Source: an uncultured Lysobacteraceae bacterium
GTDB lineage: Bacteria > Pseudomonadota > Gammaproteobacteria > Xanthomonadales > Xanthomonadaceae
Assembly (NCBI GenBank): GCA_937897645.1
Contig: CALCNV010000082.1
Coordinates: 1 to 38,087, forward strand
DNA: 38,087 bases
Direction of reading: 5' to 3'
Shown piece by piece: positions 23,648 through 32,185 of the stretch (its first letter is position 1; each line of letters opens with the position of its first letter). A program made the translations under genes and the position numbers. Below the pieces are notes generated by a model, which saw nothing but the letters and a program-made list of their open reading frames with translations, searched no databases and had not been told where the DNA came from.

Positions 23648-24371
23648 GCGTGAATCTGTGATTGGAAACCAAAGCGCAGATGGTGCGGTGATACGTGCCG
23701 AGTCTCTTGCCAAGACCTATGCCGAGGGCAAGATGAGGACGCCTGTCTTCAACAGTCTTGACCTCAATGTGCAGGCCGGCGAAACCGTGGCCATCGTCGG
23801 TGCGTCGGGTGCAGGCAAGAGCACGCTGCTGCACCTGCTGGGTGGACTGGATACGCCGACTTCGGGCGAGGTCTACGTAGCCGGGCAGAAGATGTCAGCG
23901 CTGTCCGATGGTGCGCGTGGGCAATTGCGCAACCGTGCGCTGGGTTTCGTCTACCAGTTCCATCACCTGTTACCGGAATTCACCGCGCTGGAAAACGTGA
24001 TGATGCCGGTGATGCTCGGCGGCGCGAGCGTGGCTACGGCATCGCAGCGCGCCAAAGCCTTGCTGGAGCAGGTCGGCCTTGGCCATCGCATCGAGCACAA
24101 GCCCGGCGAACTTTCCGGCGGCGAACGCCAGCGTGCCGCGGTGGCGCGTGCCCTGGTGAACCAGCCAGGCTGCGTGCTGGGCGACGAGCCCACCGGCAAC
24201 CTCGACGAAAAAACCGCTGCCACTGTGTTCGAGTTGATGCTGGAACTCAACCGTGCGCACAAGACCAGCCTGGTGCTGGTGACCCACGACCGCCGACTGG
24301 CGCGCAAGCTCGATCGTGTCCTCGAACTGCACGAAGGCAAGCTGCGGGAACTCGCCGCTTCACAGGTCTGA
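23640..24371 (+). CDS. lolD: Lipoprotein-releasing ABC transporter ATPase
   Basis: The ATPase of the Lol complex. The 243-aa protein has Walker A GASGAGKST (54-62), Q-loop in FVYQFHHLLPEFTALENVMMP (the LLPEF..LENV part is typical of LolD), signature LSGGERQR (158-165) and Walker B with VLGDEPTGNLD (Asp182-Glu183). The switch His is in VTHDRRLARKLDR. The start ATG 23640 lies inside the last codons of lolC. The first 15 residues are variable, so a slightly later start is possible. Confidence 0.96.
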   Translation: MNKRESVIGNQSADGAVIRAESLAKTYAEGKMRTPVFNSLDLNVQAGETVAIVGASGAGKSTLLHLLGGLDTPTSGEVYVAGQKMSALSDGARGQLRNRALGFVYQFHHLLPEFTALENVMMPVMLGGASVATASQRAKALLEQVGLGHRIEHKPGELSGGERQRAAVARALVNQPGCVLGDEPTGNLDEKTAATVFELMLELNRAHKTSLVLVTHDRRLARKLDRVLELHEGKLRELAASQV

Positions 24372-24407
24372 TTGTCGCGGGCATAAAGCCCCGCGCCTAG
24401 TGCCCAT

Positions 24408-24509
24408 GTAGAGCCGAGCTTGCTCGGCTGCTCTTCTTCGGCTGCTCATCAGACGCATCGGCATCGGCCAACCATCCGCCAACCGGATTTTCCCTACGCA
24501 CGGCAGCCG
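24408..24509. repeat. Broken copy of the AGCCGAGC palindrome
   Basis: Positions 24408-24436 repeat the left arm of the element at 3181-3250, including the hairpin AGCCGAGC-TT-GCTCGGCT. After 54 unrelated bases, TCCCTACGCACGGCAGCCG resembles the loop and start of the right arm. The element seems interrupted and decayed. The rest of the lolD-comEC gap (24372-24615) shows no gene. Confidence 0.6.
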
Positions 24510-24615
24510 TCAGTGCTGATGGAATGCGCCGTGGCTGATCTTCATGGTGATGGCGTATCCGATCCACGCAGGCTGATACCAGCCATGCACCGGATTAAGG
24601 TGCTCACCTCAAGGG

Positions 24616-27009
24616 ATGGCCATGTCCACAGGCAATGGAATTGCCGCAACGCCTTTTGGCGTAGCCAGCGCACTCGCACTTCTTTCCGGTGTGGGCGCAT
24701 GCCTGCTGCTGCCCGCACTGCCACCTTGGCCTGTGCTGGCGCTCTTGCTCGCCTGTGGACTGGCCTGGTGGTGGCGTGGCCGGCGCGCGCGTTGGATGGG
24801 GTCTTTCCTGGCAGGGTTCGGCTGGGTTGGCCTGCATGCCGCCATGGTCTTGTCAGCGCAGTTGCCTCCGCAATGGGAACAGAAAGATATTTATATCGAA
24901 GGCCGAATCATCAACCTTCCGCAGGCCGAAGCACGGCGCACGCGTTTCCAGTTCCGCGTGGACGATGCACCCACACAGCCGCAACTCCTGCAAGGAAAGC
25001 TGCTGCAGCTCTCCTGGTACGACGAGTACGGTGCCACGGAGCCGGGCCCACGCACGCAACTGCAGGCCGGCGCACGCTGGAAATTCCTTGTGCGCGTGCG
25101 TGCGCCGCGTGGACTGGCCAATCCGGGTGGATTCGACAGCGAGCGCCATGCCTTGGCCCAGCGCATCGCTGCAACCGGATACATTCGTGAACCTTCATTG
25201 GCGACCCGGCTTGCGGCACCCCATGGCATCAATGCATGGCGCGAACGCATGTCGGCGCGTATCGAGGCTGCGGTTCCTTCCGCATACTCGCGCTATGTGC
25301 GTGCACTCGCGCTGGGTGACACGCATGCGCTGGATGACGAGGACTGGGAGGTCCTGCGCGCGAGCGGCCTGACCCACCTGATCGCGATTTCCGGCTTCCA
25401 CGTCGGCCTGGTTGCCGGTTTCTTCGCGCTATTGGCAACCGGGGTGTGGCGCTGGTTCCCGGCATGGGCGCGGCGCATGCCACGACCGCAGGCCGCAGGC
25501 ATTGCCGCCGTGCTGGGTGCCAGCGGCTATGCGGCGATGGCGGGATTCGCATTGCCCACCGTGCGCACGGTGTTGATGATTGCCGTGGTGGTGGTGGCTC
25601 GCCTGTCGCGAAGGCCGGCGAGGGTGGTGGATTCACTCGCACTCGCCGTGATCGCCATCCTGCTCGTTGATCCACTGTCGATACTGGCTGCTGGCTTCTG
25701 GTTGAGTTTCGCCGGCGTGGCCTGGCTGGTGTGGTGCCTGCCGGATACGCAGCACTGGGCGAAGGGTTTCCTGTCCGCGCAGGGCGTGGCGACCGTGGGC
25801 CTGTTGCCGCTTACCGTGATCCTGTTCGGGCAGGCCTCGTTGGCGGGGCCATTCGCCAATCTGGTCGCGATTCCGTGGTGGAGCCTGGTGGTCGTGCCGC
25901 TTTCGTTGATTGGCACCGGGCTGGAAGCACTTCATCCGGGTTTGGGTGAATGGGCGTGGCGCGCCGCGGCCTGGTGTTTCGACCTGTCGTGGCCCTTGTT
26001 CGCGTGGTTGGCACAAAGCCGCTTCGCCTTGTGGTGGCTGCCGGAAGCCGCGTGGTATGCCGTGCCGCTGGCGCTGCTGGGTGCGTTCTGGATGTTGTTG
26101 CCGCGTGGCGTGCCGGGCAAGGCGTTGGCGGCGCTGCTGTGGTTGCCCCTGCTGTGGCCGGATCGGGAATTGCCTGCACAGGGCGAAGCGGAACTGCAGA
26201 TGATCGACGTGGGACAGGGCCTGGCGGTGGTGGTGCGGACTGCGCACCACACCCTGCTGTACGACATGGGGCCTGCCGTGCGCGACGGGTTCGATGCAGG
26301 CGAACGCGCGGTGGTGCCAGCCTTGCGTGCGCTGGGTGTCTCGCGGCTGGATCGCGCGGTGATCAGCCACGGCGACAACGACCATGCGGGCGGCTTCGAA
26401 GCGGTGCGCCGGGTGATACCTATCGCGGAGTCGATGACACCCGCTGGAGCGCCCGTGGACGCTGGCTCCGACTGCATTGCGGGGCAGGCATGGCAATGGG
26501 ACGGGGTCAAATTCCGCTTCCTGCATCCCACGCCGCACTTCCCGTACCTGGGCAACGAAGCCAGTTGCGTGCTGCGGGTGGAAACCGCGCACGGTGCCGT
26601 GTTGCTGACGGGCGATATCGGTGAAGTGATCGAGCGTGAACTGGTGCGGCGCGAGCCCGCCGGTATCCGCGCCGACGTGGTGCTGGCGGCGCACCACGGT
26701 AGTGGGGGTTCGTCGGATCCGGCGTTCGTGGCGGCCACGGGCGCGAAGCTGGTGCTGGTGTCCTCCGGGTTCGGCAACCGTTTCGGCCACCCCAAGCCGC
26801 ATGTCGTGGCGCGCTGGCAGGACGACGGCAGCGAGGTGCTGGATACGTCACAGAGCGGCGCGATCCGCGTTTGGCTGGGGACGGATGGCCTTCAGGTGCG
26901 GGAGCGACGCCCCGACCAGGCGCGGCTTTGGGATGCGGTGCGGCTGCGCGAGGCGGCTAGGCTATCCTATCGGCCTGAAAATGATCGGCCACGAGTGCCG
27001 GAGGACTGA
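24616..27009 (+). CDS. comEC: DNA internalization protein ComEC/Rec2
   Basis: The inner-membrane channel for single-stranded DNA in natural transformation. The 797-aa protein has the three expected parts: an N-terminal helix pair plus a soluble OB-like domain (about 1-210), the multi-helix competence domain with GLTHLIAISGFHVGLVAG (about 250-480), and a C-terminal metallo-beta-lactamase-like domain (about 525-770) with MIDVGQGLAVVV, SHGDNDHAGG, TGDIGE and LAAHHGS. All domains look intact. The start is ATG 24616 or 24622, after AAGGG. The next gene begins 2 bases after its stop. The other competence genes are not here. Confidence 0.95.
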   Translation: MAMSTGNGIAATPFGVASALALLSGVGACLLLPALPPWPVLALLLACGLAWWWRGRRARWMGSFLAGFGWVGLHAAMVLSAQLPPQWEQKDIYIEGRIINLPQAEARRTRFQFRVDDAPTQPQLLQGKLLQLSWYDEYGATEPGPRTQLQAGARWKFLVRVRAPRGLANPGGFDSERHALAQRIAATGYIREPSLATRLAAPHGINAWRERMSARIEAAVPSAYSRYVRALALGDTHALDDEDWEVLRASGLTHLIAISGFHVGLVAGFFALLATGVWRWFPAWARRMPRPQAAGIAAVLGASGYAAMAGFALPTVRTVLMIAVVVVARLSRRPARVVDSLALAVIAILLVDPLSILAAGFWLSFAGVAWLVWCLPDTQHWAKGFLSAQGVATVGLLPLTVILFGQASLAGPFANLVAIPWWSLVVVPLSLIGTGLEALHPGLGEWAWRAAAWCFDLSWPLFAWLAQSRFALWWLPEAAWYAVPLALLGAFWMLLPRGVPGKALAALLWLPLLWPDRELPAQGEAELQMIDVGQGLAVVVRTAHHTLLYDMGPAVRDGFDAGERAVVPALRALGVSRLDRAVISHGDNDHAGGFEAVRRVIPIAESMTPAGAPVDAGSDCIAGQAWQWDGVKFRFLHPTPHFPYLGNEASCVLRVETAHGAVLLTGDIGEVIERELVRREPAGIRADVVLAAHHGSGGSSDPAFVAATGAKLVLVSSGFGNRFGHPKPHVVARWQDDGSEVLDTSQSGAIRVWLGTDGLQVRERRPDQARLWDAVRLREAARLSYRPENDRPRVPED

Positions 27010-27011
27010 AC

Positions 27012-27677
27012 GTGCTGGAATTGGTCAAGGCTGGCGGCTGGCCCATGATTCCCCTGTTGCTGCTGGCCGTGGTGGCGTTGGCCATCGTGGTGGAGCGGTT
27101 CTGGACCCTGCGTCGCAAGGAAGTCATGCCCCCCGGCCTGGGTGCCGAAGTACGCAGCTGGGCCGCGCGTGGACAGCTTGATCCGGCGCACATCGAATCC
27201 CTGCGCCGCAACTCGCCCTTGGGTGCCTTGCTGGCCGCGGCACTGGATGCACGCAACCGTCCGCGCGACCAGATCCGCGAACGCCTCGAGGACGTCGGTC
27301 GCCACCTGGTGCACCGCATGGAAAAATACCTCAACGCGCTGGGCACGATCGCGGCGGCGGGCCCGCTGCTTGGCCTGCTGGGCACGGTGGTAGGCATGAT
27401 CCAGATGTTCCTGGGCATCCTGGACCACGGCGTGGGTGACGTGAACCAGCTGGCCGGCGGCATCGGCAAGGCACTGGTGTGCACGGCCACCGGCATGATC
27501 GTGGCGATCCCGGCACTGATGTTCCACCGTTATTTCCGCGGGCGCATCGCCGGCTACGCGATCGAGATGGAACAGGAAGCCACCGCGCTGCTGGATGCGC
27601 TGGATGCCAAGACCATCGTGACTGCGCGCGCCCGCGCGGCGCAGGGCCAAGCCACCACCACGCCCGCGCAGGCCTGA
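27012..27677 (+). CDS. exbB: MotA/TolQ/ExbB proton channel family protein
   Basis: An inner-membrane proton channel that energises envelope processes with its ExbD partner. The 221-aa protein has a first helix (PMIPLLLLAVVALAIVVERF), a cytoplasmic helical part, then two helices: the first with AAGPLLGLLGTVVGMIQMF and the second with GIGKALVCTATGMIVAIPAL. These are the diagnostic segments. The start is GTG 27012. Its place before msbA and lpxK suggests a dedicated role at the envelope, not necessarily TonB-dependent uptake, since no tonB is adjacent. Confidence 0.93.
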   Translation: MLELVKAGGWPMIPLLLLAVVALAIVVERFWTLRRKEVMPPGLGAEVRSWAARGQLDPAHIESLRRNSPLGALLAAALDARNRPRDQIRERLEDVGRHLVHRMEKYLNALGTIAAAGPLLGLLGTVVGMIQMFLGILDHGVGDVNQLAGGIGKALVCTATGMIVAIPALMFHRYFRGRIAGYAIEMEQEATALLDALDAKTIVTARARAAQGQATTTPAQA

Positions 27678-27683
27678 TTCCGC

Positions 27684-28106
27684 ATGCGCATCAGCAACGA
27701 CCGCGGCAGCGACGAACCGGACATCAACCTGGTGCCCTTGATCGACGTGATCCTGGTGCTGATCATCTTCTTCGTGATCACCACGACCTTCGATGCGCGT
27801 TCCACCTTGCAGCTGCAGTTGCCAAGCGCAACGGCCCAGCCTGTCAGTGAGCAGGTGAAGTCGCTCAGCGTGCTGATCAATGCCGAAGGTCGCTACTTCG
27901 TGGGTGACCAGGAAGTGCTGCGCACCGATATCGATGCACTGAAGCAGGCGCTGGCGACGGCAGGCGGCGAAGATCGCTCGCGACCGGTGATGCTGCGTGC
28001 CGACGCCCGTACCCCGCACCAGGCCGTGGTCACGGCGCTCGACGCGTTGGGCCAGCTGGGTTTCCGCCGCATCTCCATCGCCACCGCACCCGAGCAGCGC
28101 AAATGA
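27684..28106 (+). CDS. exbD: ExbD/TolR biopolymer transport protein
   Basis: The 140-aa partner of the ExbB-like channel. It has a short cytoplasmic N-terminus, one helix with the proton-carrying Asp in INLVPLIDVILVLIIFFVI, and a periplasmic domain with VMLRADARTPHQAVVTALD. It starts 6 bases after exbB, and its stop overlaps the msbA start by 4 bases (ATGA). Confidence 0.94.
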   Translation: MRISNDRGSDEPDINLVPLIDVILVLIIFFVITTTFDARSTLQLQLPSATAQPVSEQVKSLSVLINAEGRYFVGDQEVLRTDIDALKQALATAGGEDRSRPVMLRADARTPHQAVVTALDALGQLGFRRISIATAPEQRK

Positions 28107-29848
28107 GCAAATCGCAGCCACCGGTGTGGCCCATCTACAAACGCCTGCTGGGGTATACCGGCCTCTACAAGTGGTTCCTGGCGGCGGCCGTGGCGGGCAT
28201 GGTGGTGGAAGCCATCGCCGGCTATGGCTTCATCCGCCTGATGGATCCGCTGGTCAACCGCGGCTTCGTCAATCCCGAGCCGAAGATGGCGGTGCTGCTG
28301 CCGCTGGCGATCGTAGGCTTGTTCGTGGTGCGCAGCCTGGCCACGTTTGTGTCCGACTACGGCATGGCCCGCACCGGGCGCAGCGTGGTGCGTGACCTGC
28401 GCGAGGAAGTCCTGTCGAAGTACCTGCGCCTGCCGTCCAGCCATTTCGATGGCGAGTCGACCCCGGTGATGGTGAGCCGGCTGAATTTCGACACCGAACA
28501 GGTCGCACAGGCCAGCTCGGATGCCTTGAAGACGATTGTCGCGGACGGCCTGACCATCATCGCGATGGTGATCCTGATGCTGCAGATGAGCGTCAAGGTG
28601 ACGTTGGCGCTGCTGGTCATCGCGCCCTTCATCGGCTTCATCGTGTCCTACGTCGGCAAGCGTTACCGACGCATCAGCGGCGGCATCCAGGACGGCATGG
28701 GCAAGATGGCGCAGAGCGCCGAGCAGTCACTGGCCGCGCAGCAGGACGTGAAAGTGCATGGCGCGCAGGCGCTCGAGACCGCACGTTACGGGGTGCTGGC
28801 CAACCGCATCCTGGGCCTCAACATGAAGGTCGAGACCACGCGTGCCATGGCTTCGGGCGTGATCCAGTTCCTCGCCGCCTTCGCACTGGCCGCCATTGTC
28901 TGGGTAGCGACGCGCGAAGCGCTTGCAGGTCATCTGAACGCCGGTCAGTTCATGACCTTGATGAGTTCGATGATGGCCATCATCCCGTCATTGCGCCGCA
29001 TCACCAGCGTGCAGACCCAGATCTCGCGCGGCGTCGCCGCCGCCGAACGCCTGTTCGGCATCCTGGATGCGCCGGAAGAACAGGATCGCGGCAAGGTCAC
29101 TATCGGTCGCGCGCGTGGCGAGCTGGTATTCGACCACGTCAACCTGACGTACCCCGGCCATGATCGCGCGGTGCTGAGCGACATCAGTTTCACCGCAATG
29201 CCGGGCACGGTGACCGCCATCGTCGGTCGTTCCGGCAGCGGCAAGACCAGCCTGGTGCGATTGGTGCCGCGTTTCTACCAGCCCAGCGCGGGCACGATCA
29301 CGCTCGACGGCGTGCCGCTGGACGACTACCGCTTGGCCGACCTGCGCCGGCAGATTGCCATGGTCGGGCAGAAGGTCATGCTGTTCGACGACAGCATCGG
29401 CACCAACATCGCCTATGGTGCGGAAGCCGACCCGGCCTCGCTGCGTGCCGCGGCTGAAGCCGCCAATGCGTGGGAATTCATCGAACGCCTGCCGCAGAAG
29501 CTGGAAACGCCCATCGGCGAAAACGGCGCGCTGCTGTCCGGCGGTCAGCGCCAGCGTCTGGCGATTGCACGCGCCATCCTGCGCGACGCGCCGATCCTGA
29601 TCCTGGACGAAGCCACGGCCGCGCTGGACAACGAATCCGAGCGACTGGTGCAGAACGCGCTGCAGAAACTCATGCCCGATCGCACCACGCTGGTCATCGC
29701 GCATCGCCTGTCCACTATCGAACACGCCGACCAGGTGCTGGTGCTGGACCACGGCAAGCTGGTGGAGCAGGGCACGCATGCGCAACTGCTGGCGCTGGGT
29801 GGCCTGTACTCGCACCTGCATGGCATGCAATTCCGCGAGGCCGAGTGA
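28103..29848 (+). CDS. msbA: Lipid A export ATP-binding/permease protein MsbA
   Basis: A homodimeric ABC flippase for core-lipid A. The 581-aa half-transporter has six membrane helices (about 20-310) and an ATPase domain with Walker A GRSGSGKTS (375-383), signature LSGGQRQR (from 478) and Walker B LILDEATAALD. The N-terminal helices with GYGFIRLMDPLVNRGF are MsbA-like. It is coupled by ATGA to exbD upstream and by GTGA to lpxK downstream, the classical msbA-lpxK pair. Confidence 0.96.
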   Translation: MSKSQPPVWPIYKRLLGYTGLYKWFLAAAVAGMVVEAIAGYGFIRLMDPLVNRGFVNPEPKMAVLLPLAIVGLFVVRSLATFVSDYGMARTGRSVVRDLREEVLSKYLRLPSSHFDGESTPVMVSRLNFDTEQVAQASSDALKTIVADGLTIIAMVILMLQMSVKVTLALLVIAPFIGFIVSYVGKRYRRISGGIQDGMGKMAQSAEQSLAAQQDVKVHGAQALETARYGVLANRILGLNMKVETTRAMASGVIQFLAAFALAAIVWVATREALAGHLNAGQFMTLMSSMMAIIPSLRRITSVQTQISRGVAAAERLFGILDAPEEQDRGKVTIGRARGELVFDHVNLTYPGHDRAVLSDISFTAMPGTVTAIVGRSGSGKTSLVRLVPRFYQPSAGTITLDGVPLDDYRLADLRRQIAMVGQKVMLFDDSIGTNIAYGAEADPASLRAAAEAANAWEFIERLPQKLETPIGENGALLSGGQRQRLAIARAILRDAPILILDEATAALDNESERLVQNALQKLMPDRTTLVIAHRLSTIEHADQVLVLDHGKLVEQGTHAQLLALGGLYSHLHGMQFREAE

Positions 29849-30843
29849 GCAAGTCGCAGGACAAGACACCCGCCTGGTGGTACGGCGATGCGGCGCCTCC
29901 GCTGCATGCACGCCTGTTGGCATCGCTGTATGGCGGGGTAGTTTCGCTGCGGTGCAAGCTGTTCCGCATGGGCGTGTTGCGCTCGCATGCGGTGTCCGTG
30001 CCGGTGGTCGTGGTGGGCAATGTGTCCGTCGGCGGCACCGGCAAGACGCCATTGACCATCGCGTTGGTGCAGCGCCTGCGTGAGGCAGGCTTCAAGCCGG
30101 GCGTTGCCAGCCGTGGCTACGGCCGGCGTGACGAGGGCAGGGCGGGTTGGGTAGACCACCACACGCCTCCACAGGAAGGCGGCGACGAACCCGTGTTGAT
30201 CGCGCGCCACACGGGCGTGCGCGTACGCGTCGATCGCAACCGGGTGGCGGCTGCGCGTGAACTGGTCGCGGCGGGTTGCAACGTGATCGTCTGTGACGAT
30301 GGCCTGCAGCACTATCGCCTGCGCCGTGACGTGGAAATCGAAGTCATCGATGGCCGTCGTCGCTACGGCAACGGTCGCTTGTTGCCGGCAGGCCCCCTGC
30401 GTGAGCCTGCCGAGCGCGGCGGCGAATGCGATTTCCGCGTGGTCAATGGCGGCGACGCCAGTTTTGGCGAGTGGCCGATGCACCTGCGTGCCGACAATGC
30501 CACGCCGCTGCAGGGTGGGCGCAACCGTCCGCTGTCTTCGTTCGGCGGCCATCGCGTGCACGCCGTTGCCGGCATCGGCAATCCGGAACGGTTCTTCAAC
30601 ATGCTGCGTGCACTGGGCATCGGCGTGGTGCCGCATGCGTTCAGTGACCACCACCAGTACGTGCGCGGTGATTTGGAGTTCGGCAGCGACTTGCCGGTGT
30701 TGATGACCGAGAAGGACGCGGTCAAGTGTGCTGCGTTTGCCAGTGAGTGGCACTACAGCGTGCCGGTGGTTGCGGAACTGCCGGAGGCGTTCTGGGTGGC
30801 GTTGCTGGAGAAGTTGGGTGGTAAGCAGGTTATGGGGAGCTAA
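29845..30843 (+). CDS. lpxK: Tetraacyldisaccharide 4'-kinase
   Basis: It phosphorylates the 4' position of the lipid A precursor at the inner membrane. The 332-aa protein has an N-terminal amphipathic helix region, P-loop GNVSVGGTGKTP (58-69), SRGYGRRDEG, and CDDGLQHYRLRRDVEIEVID with the catalytic Asp pair. FSDHHQYVRGDLE and LMTEKDAVKC are late conserved motifs. The start is GTG 29845, overlapping the msbA stop. The gene that usually follows in this operon (a small Trm112/YcaR protein, then kdsB) is replaced here by the cassette-like region. Its TAA stop is part of CTAAGGCGC, slightly similar to a cassette boundary. Confidence 0.96.
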   Translation: MSKSQDKTPAWWYGDAAPPLHARLLASLYGGVVSLRCKLFRMGVLRSHAVSVPVVVVGNVSVGGTGKTPLTIALVQRLREAGFKPGVASRGYGRRDEGRAGWVDHHTPPQEGGDEPVLIARHTGVRVRVDRNRVAAARELVAAGCNVIVCDDGLQHYRLRRDVEIEVIDGRRRYGNGRLLPAGPLREPAERGGECDFRVVNGGDASFGEWPMHLRADNATPLQGGRNRPLSSFGGHRVHAVAGIGNPERFFNMLRALGIGVVPHAFSDHHQYVRGDLEFGSDLPVLMTEKDAVKCAAFASEWHYSVPVVAELPEAFWVALLEKLGGKQVMGS

Positions 30844-30855
30844 GGCGCACACCAG

Positions 30856-31284
30856 ATGACTTGGTTACCTTCAAGCATTATCTCTGTAGCCCTTCTGCTC
30901 GCTTCTGCCGGGTGTGCCAAAGAGAGTGGCAAAGTTGCTCCAAGTGCTTTCGCCTTCTCGGAAGGCAGCGCTTGTGACTCATCGGAGTACGATCCATATT
31001 CCCCAGATAGAATTCAGTTGGCCCAGGCACCAAGCCTGACAGTTGACGTCGCCGCTTCTCTAAATTGCATCGCAAAGGTGGGTGACCCTTCGCTTCAGGA
31101 GGTATCCGGCAAGATTATCGTTGGCGTTCGTGAGACTTATCCGTCCAGCTCAGGCGCGGATGTGGCTGCAGCTTGCAACTGCAGCAAGGAGCTACGCTTT
31201 AAACTCCAGCGTGCCGTTCCTTCTGGCACGATCGTTGAGTTCCAAGTTGATGGGCGTACTACAGCAACTGCCAGCGCGCCCTAA
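30856..31284 (+). CDS. Hypothetical exported protein, cassette-type gene 1
   Basis: I do not recognise the 142-aa product. It has a signal peptide (WLPSSIISVALLLASAGC) with a lipobox-like end, then a Ser/Ala-rich domain with six further Cys-containing stretches, including CNCSKELRF. GC content is clearly below that of lpxK. The start ATG 30856 follows the lpxK stop by 12 bases. The stop TAA is part of CCCTAAC, the left end of a truncated attC-like site, the usual arrangement for integron cassette genes. Function unknown. Confidence 0.65.
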   Translation: MTWLPSSIISVALLLASAGCAKESGKVAPSAFAFSEGSACDSSEYDPYSPDRIQLAQAPSLTVDVAASLNCIAKVGDPSLQEVSGKIIVGVRETYPSSSGADVAAACNCSKELRFKLQRAVPSGTIVEFQVDGRTTATASAP

Positions 31285-31306
31285 CAATTCGTTCAAGCCG
31301 AATCGG
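31278..31306 (+). other. Truncated attC-like site (left half)
   Basis: GCCCTAACAATTCGTTCAAG followed by CCGAATCGG matches the left part (R''-L'' boxes) of aadA-type attC sites as I remember them. The matching right half with GTTRRRY is missing; the sequence changes to unrelated DNA after about 31306. Confidence 0.7.
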
Positions 31307-31353
31307 TAGTTCTTAGGGTTTAGTGCACGCGCTGATCCAAAATCATCTTGAAG

Positions 31354-31465
31354 CGTCATCCCCGCAAAAGCGGGGACCCAGCGACTTCAAGTGTGCGAAG
31401 AGCAAAGTCGCTGGGTTGACTGGCTTGCGCCATTGAAGGGCTATTCCGCTTTCGCGGGAATGACG
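31354..31465. repeat. GTCATCCC-type palindromic repeat, upstream of the kdsB fragment
   Basis: It begins CGTCATCCCCGCAAAAGCGG and ends TTTCGCGGGAATGACG. It is the counterpart of the copy at 32680-32764 in the duplicated kdsB upstream region, but is longer because of an extra stretch in the right arm like that in the 16044 copy. Confidence 0.85.
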
Positions 31466-31536
31466 ATTCGGGGGTTGTTGAGGGGTCCGCTGGCTGTCGT
31501 GCAACAATCCACCAAGCTGATCACCAATCCCAAGCC

Positions 31537-31608
31537 ATGCCCAACTCCCTGGACTTCATAGTCGCCATACCCGCTCGCTACGCCGCCTCGCGCCTGCCTG
31601 CCAAGCCG
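31537..31608 (+). pseudogene. kdsB 5' fragment (first 24 codons only)
   Basis: ATG 31537 starts a reading frame whose first 24 codons match the intact kdsB start at 32835, with two amino-acid changes (Thr3 to Asn, Gly22 to Ala) and several silent changes. Similarity stops sharply after the codon for Pro24, and the frame ends soon after. The upstream DNA back to about 31333 also matches that of kdsB (32661-32834). The whole match is roughly 90 percent in the coding part, so it is not a fresh copy. It cannot encode an active enzyme. Confidence 0.88.
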
Positions 31609-31626
31609 GTAAGCGGGTTATTGGTA

Positions 31627-31633
31627 GTTAGGT
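31627..31633 (+). other. Candidate cassette boundary (GTTRRRY box)
   Basis: GTTAGGT fits the R' consensus GTTRRRY, where integron integrases cut after the G. It lies between the end of the kdsB fragment and the start of cassette-type gene 2, and would mark the left edge of that cassette (31628). No complete attC is present to its left. Confidence 0.5.
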
Positions 31634-31640
31634 GCCACTT

Positions 31641-32060
31641 GTGAGTAAACGGCTAGCCATTTCAATTGCGATAGCCTTGCCGGTCTTGCTCGCCGGCTGC
31701 CCGCGTGCAAACTACCCGACATGCTCAAGTGAACCTGTCACCCACCCTGCCGGAAAGTGCTCTGCCTACTATTACAAAACAGACTACGGTTCCGGCGGCG
31801 TGACTACACAGGCTTTGACAGACTGTTCGATTGACTCCCAGCGCCTGGGCGGAAACATTGTGGCTTTCCACACACTCAAGCACGGTATTGGCCTTCGTTG
31901 GATTGACCCACACACCCTTGAGGTTTCGGTTCCTGATGGCGTCAAGCTGGAGACTCAGCGCGTGAGCGACGTTTACTCTGGCTATCCGATTACTTACTTA
32001 TATCGCAAATTGTCGCCGGAGCGTCCGGAGTTCTTTGGGTGCAAGCCCAAGCGTCAGTAG
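31641..32060 (+). CDS. Hypothetical lipoprotein, cassette-type gene 2
   Basis: The 139-aa product has a clear lipoprotein signal (LAISIAIALPVLLAGC) and several Cys in the mature part, which ends in a basic CKPKRQ. I do not recognise the family. The start could be GTG 31632 or GTG 31641; AGGTG lies 6 bases before the latter, which also gives the better signal peptide. GC content and codon use are lower than in neighbouring operon genes. Together with the boundary box on the left and the attC at 32067-32182 it forms a complete cassette of about 549 bp (31628-32176). Confidence 0.68.
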   Translation: MSKRLAISIAIALPVLLAGCPRANYPTCSSEPVTHPAGKCSAYYYKTDYGSGGVTTQALTDCSIDSQRLGGNIVAFHTLKHGIGLRWIDPHTLEVSVPDGVKLETQRVSDVYSGYPITYLYRKLSPERPEFFGCKPKRQ

Positions 32061-32066
32061 GGTGGC

Positions 32067-32182
32067 GCCTGACAATTCATTCAAGCCAAGCCCGCATTGG
32101 GCGGCGCCTAGTTGCACGCCTTCGGCTATATTCGCACCCAGTCGCCGCCCTGCTGTGGGTCGGCTTAATTCAGGCGTTAGGC
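32067..32182 (+). other. attC-like integron recombination site
   Basis: The left end GCCTGACAATTCATTCAAGC and the right end GGCTTAATTCAGGCGTTAGG are near reverse complements with the attC pattern: R'' GCCTGAC (one change from RYYYAAC), L'' TTCAAGCC, L' GGCTTAA and R' GTTAGGC (32176-32182, fitting GTTRRRY). Pairing L'' with L' leaves one unpaired base, the extrahelical base known from attC. The 116-bp interior continues as an imperfect palindrome (GGGCGGCG pairing with CGCCGCCC). It lies 6 bases after gene 2. Confidence 0.85.
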
Positions 32183-32185
32183 CTC

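Noticed and set aside
30836..30850. Cassette boundary at the lpxK stop (GCTAAGGCGC)
   Set aside because: It resembles GTTAGGCGC but needs both a substitution and an insertion, so it is not listed as a site.
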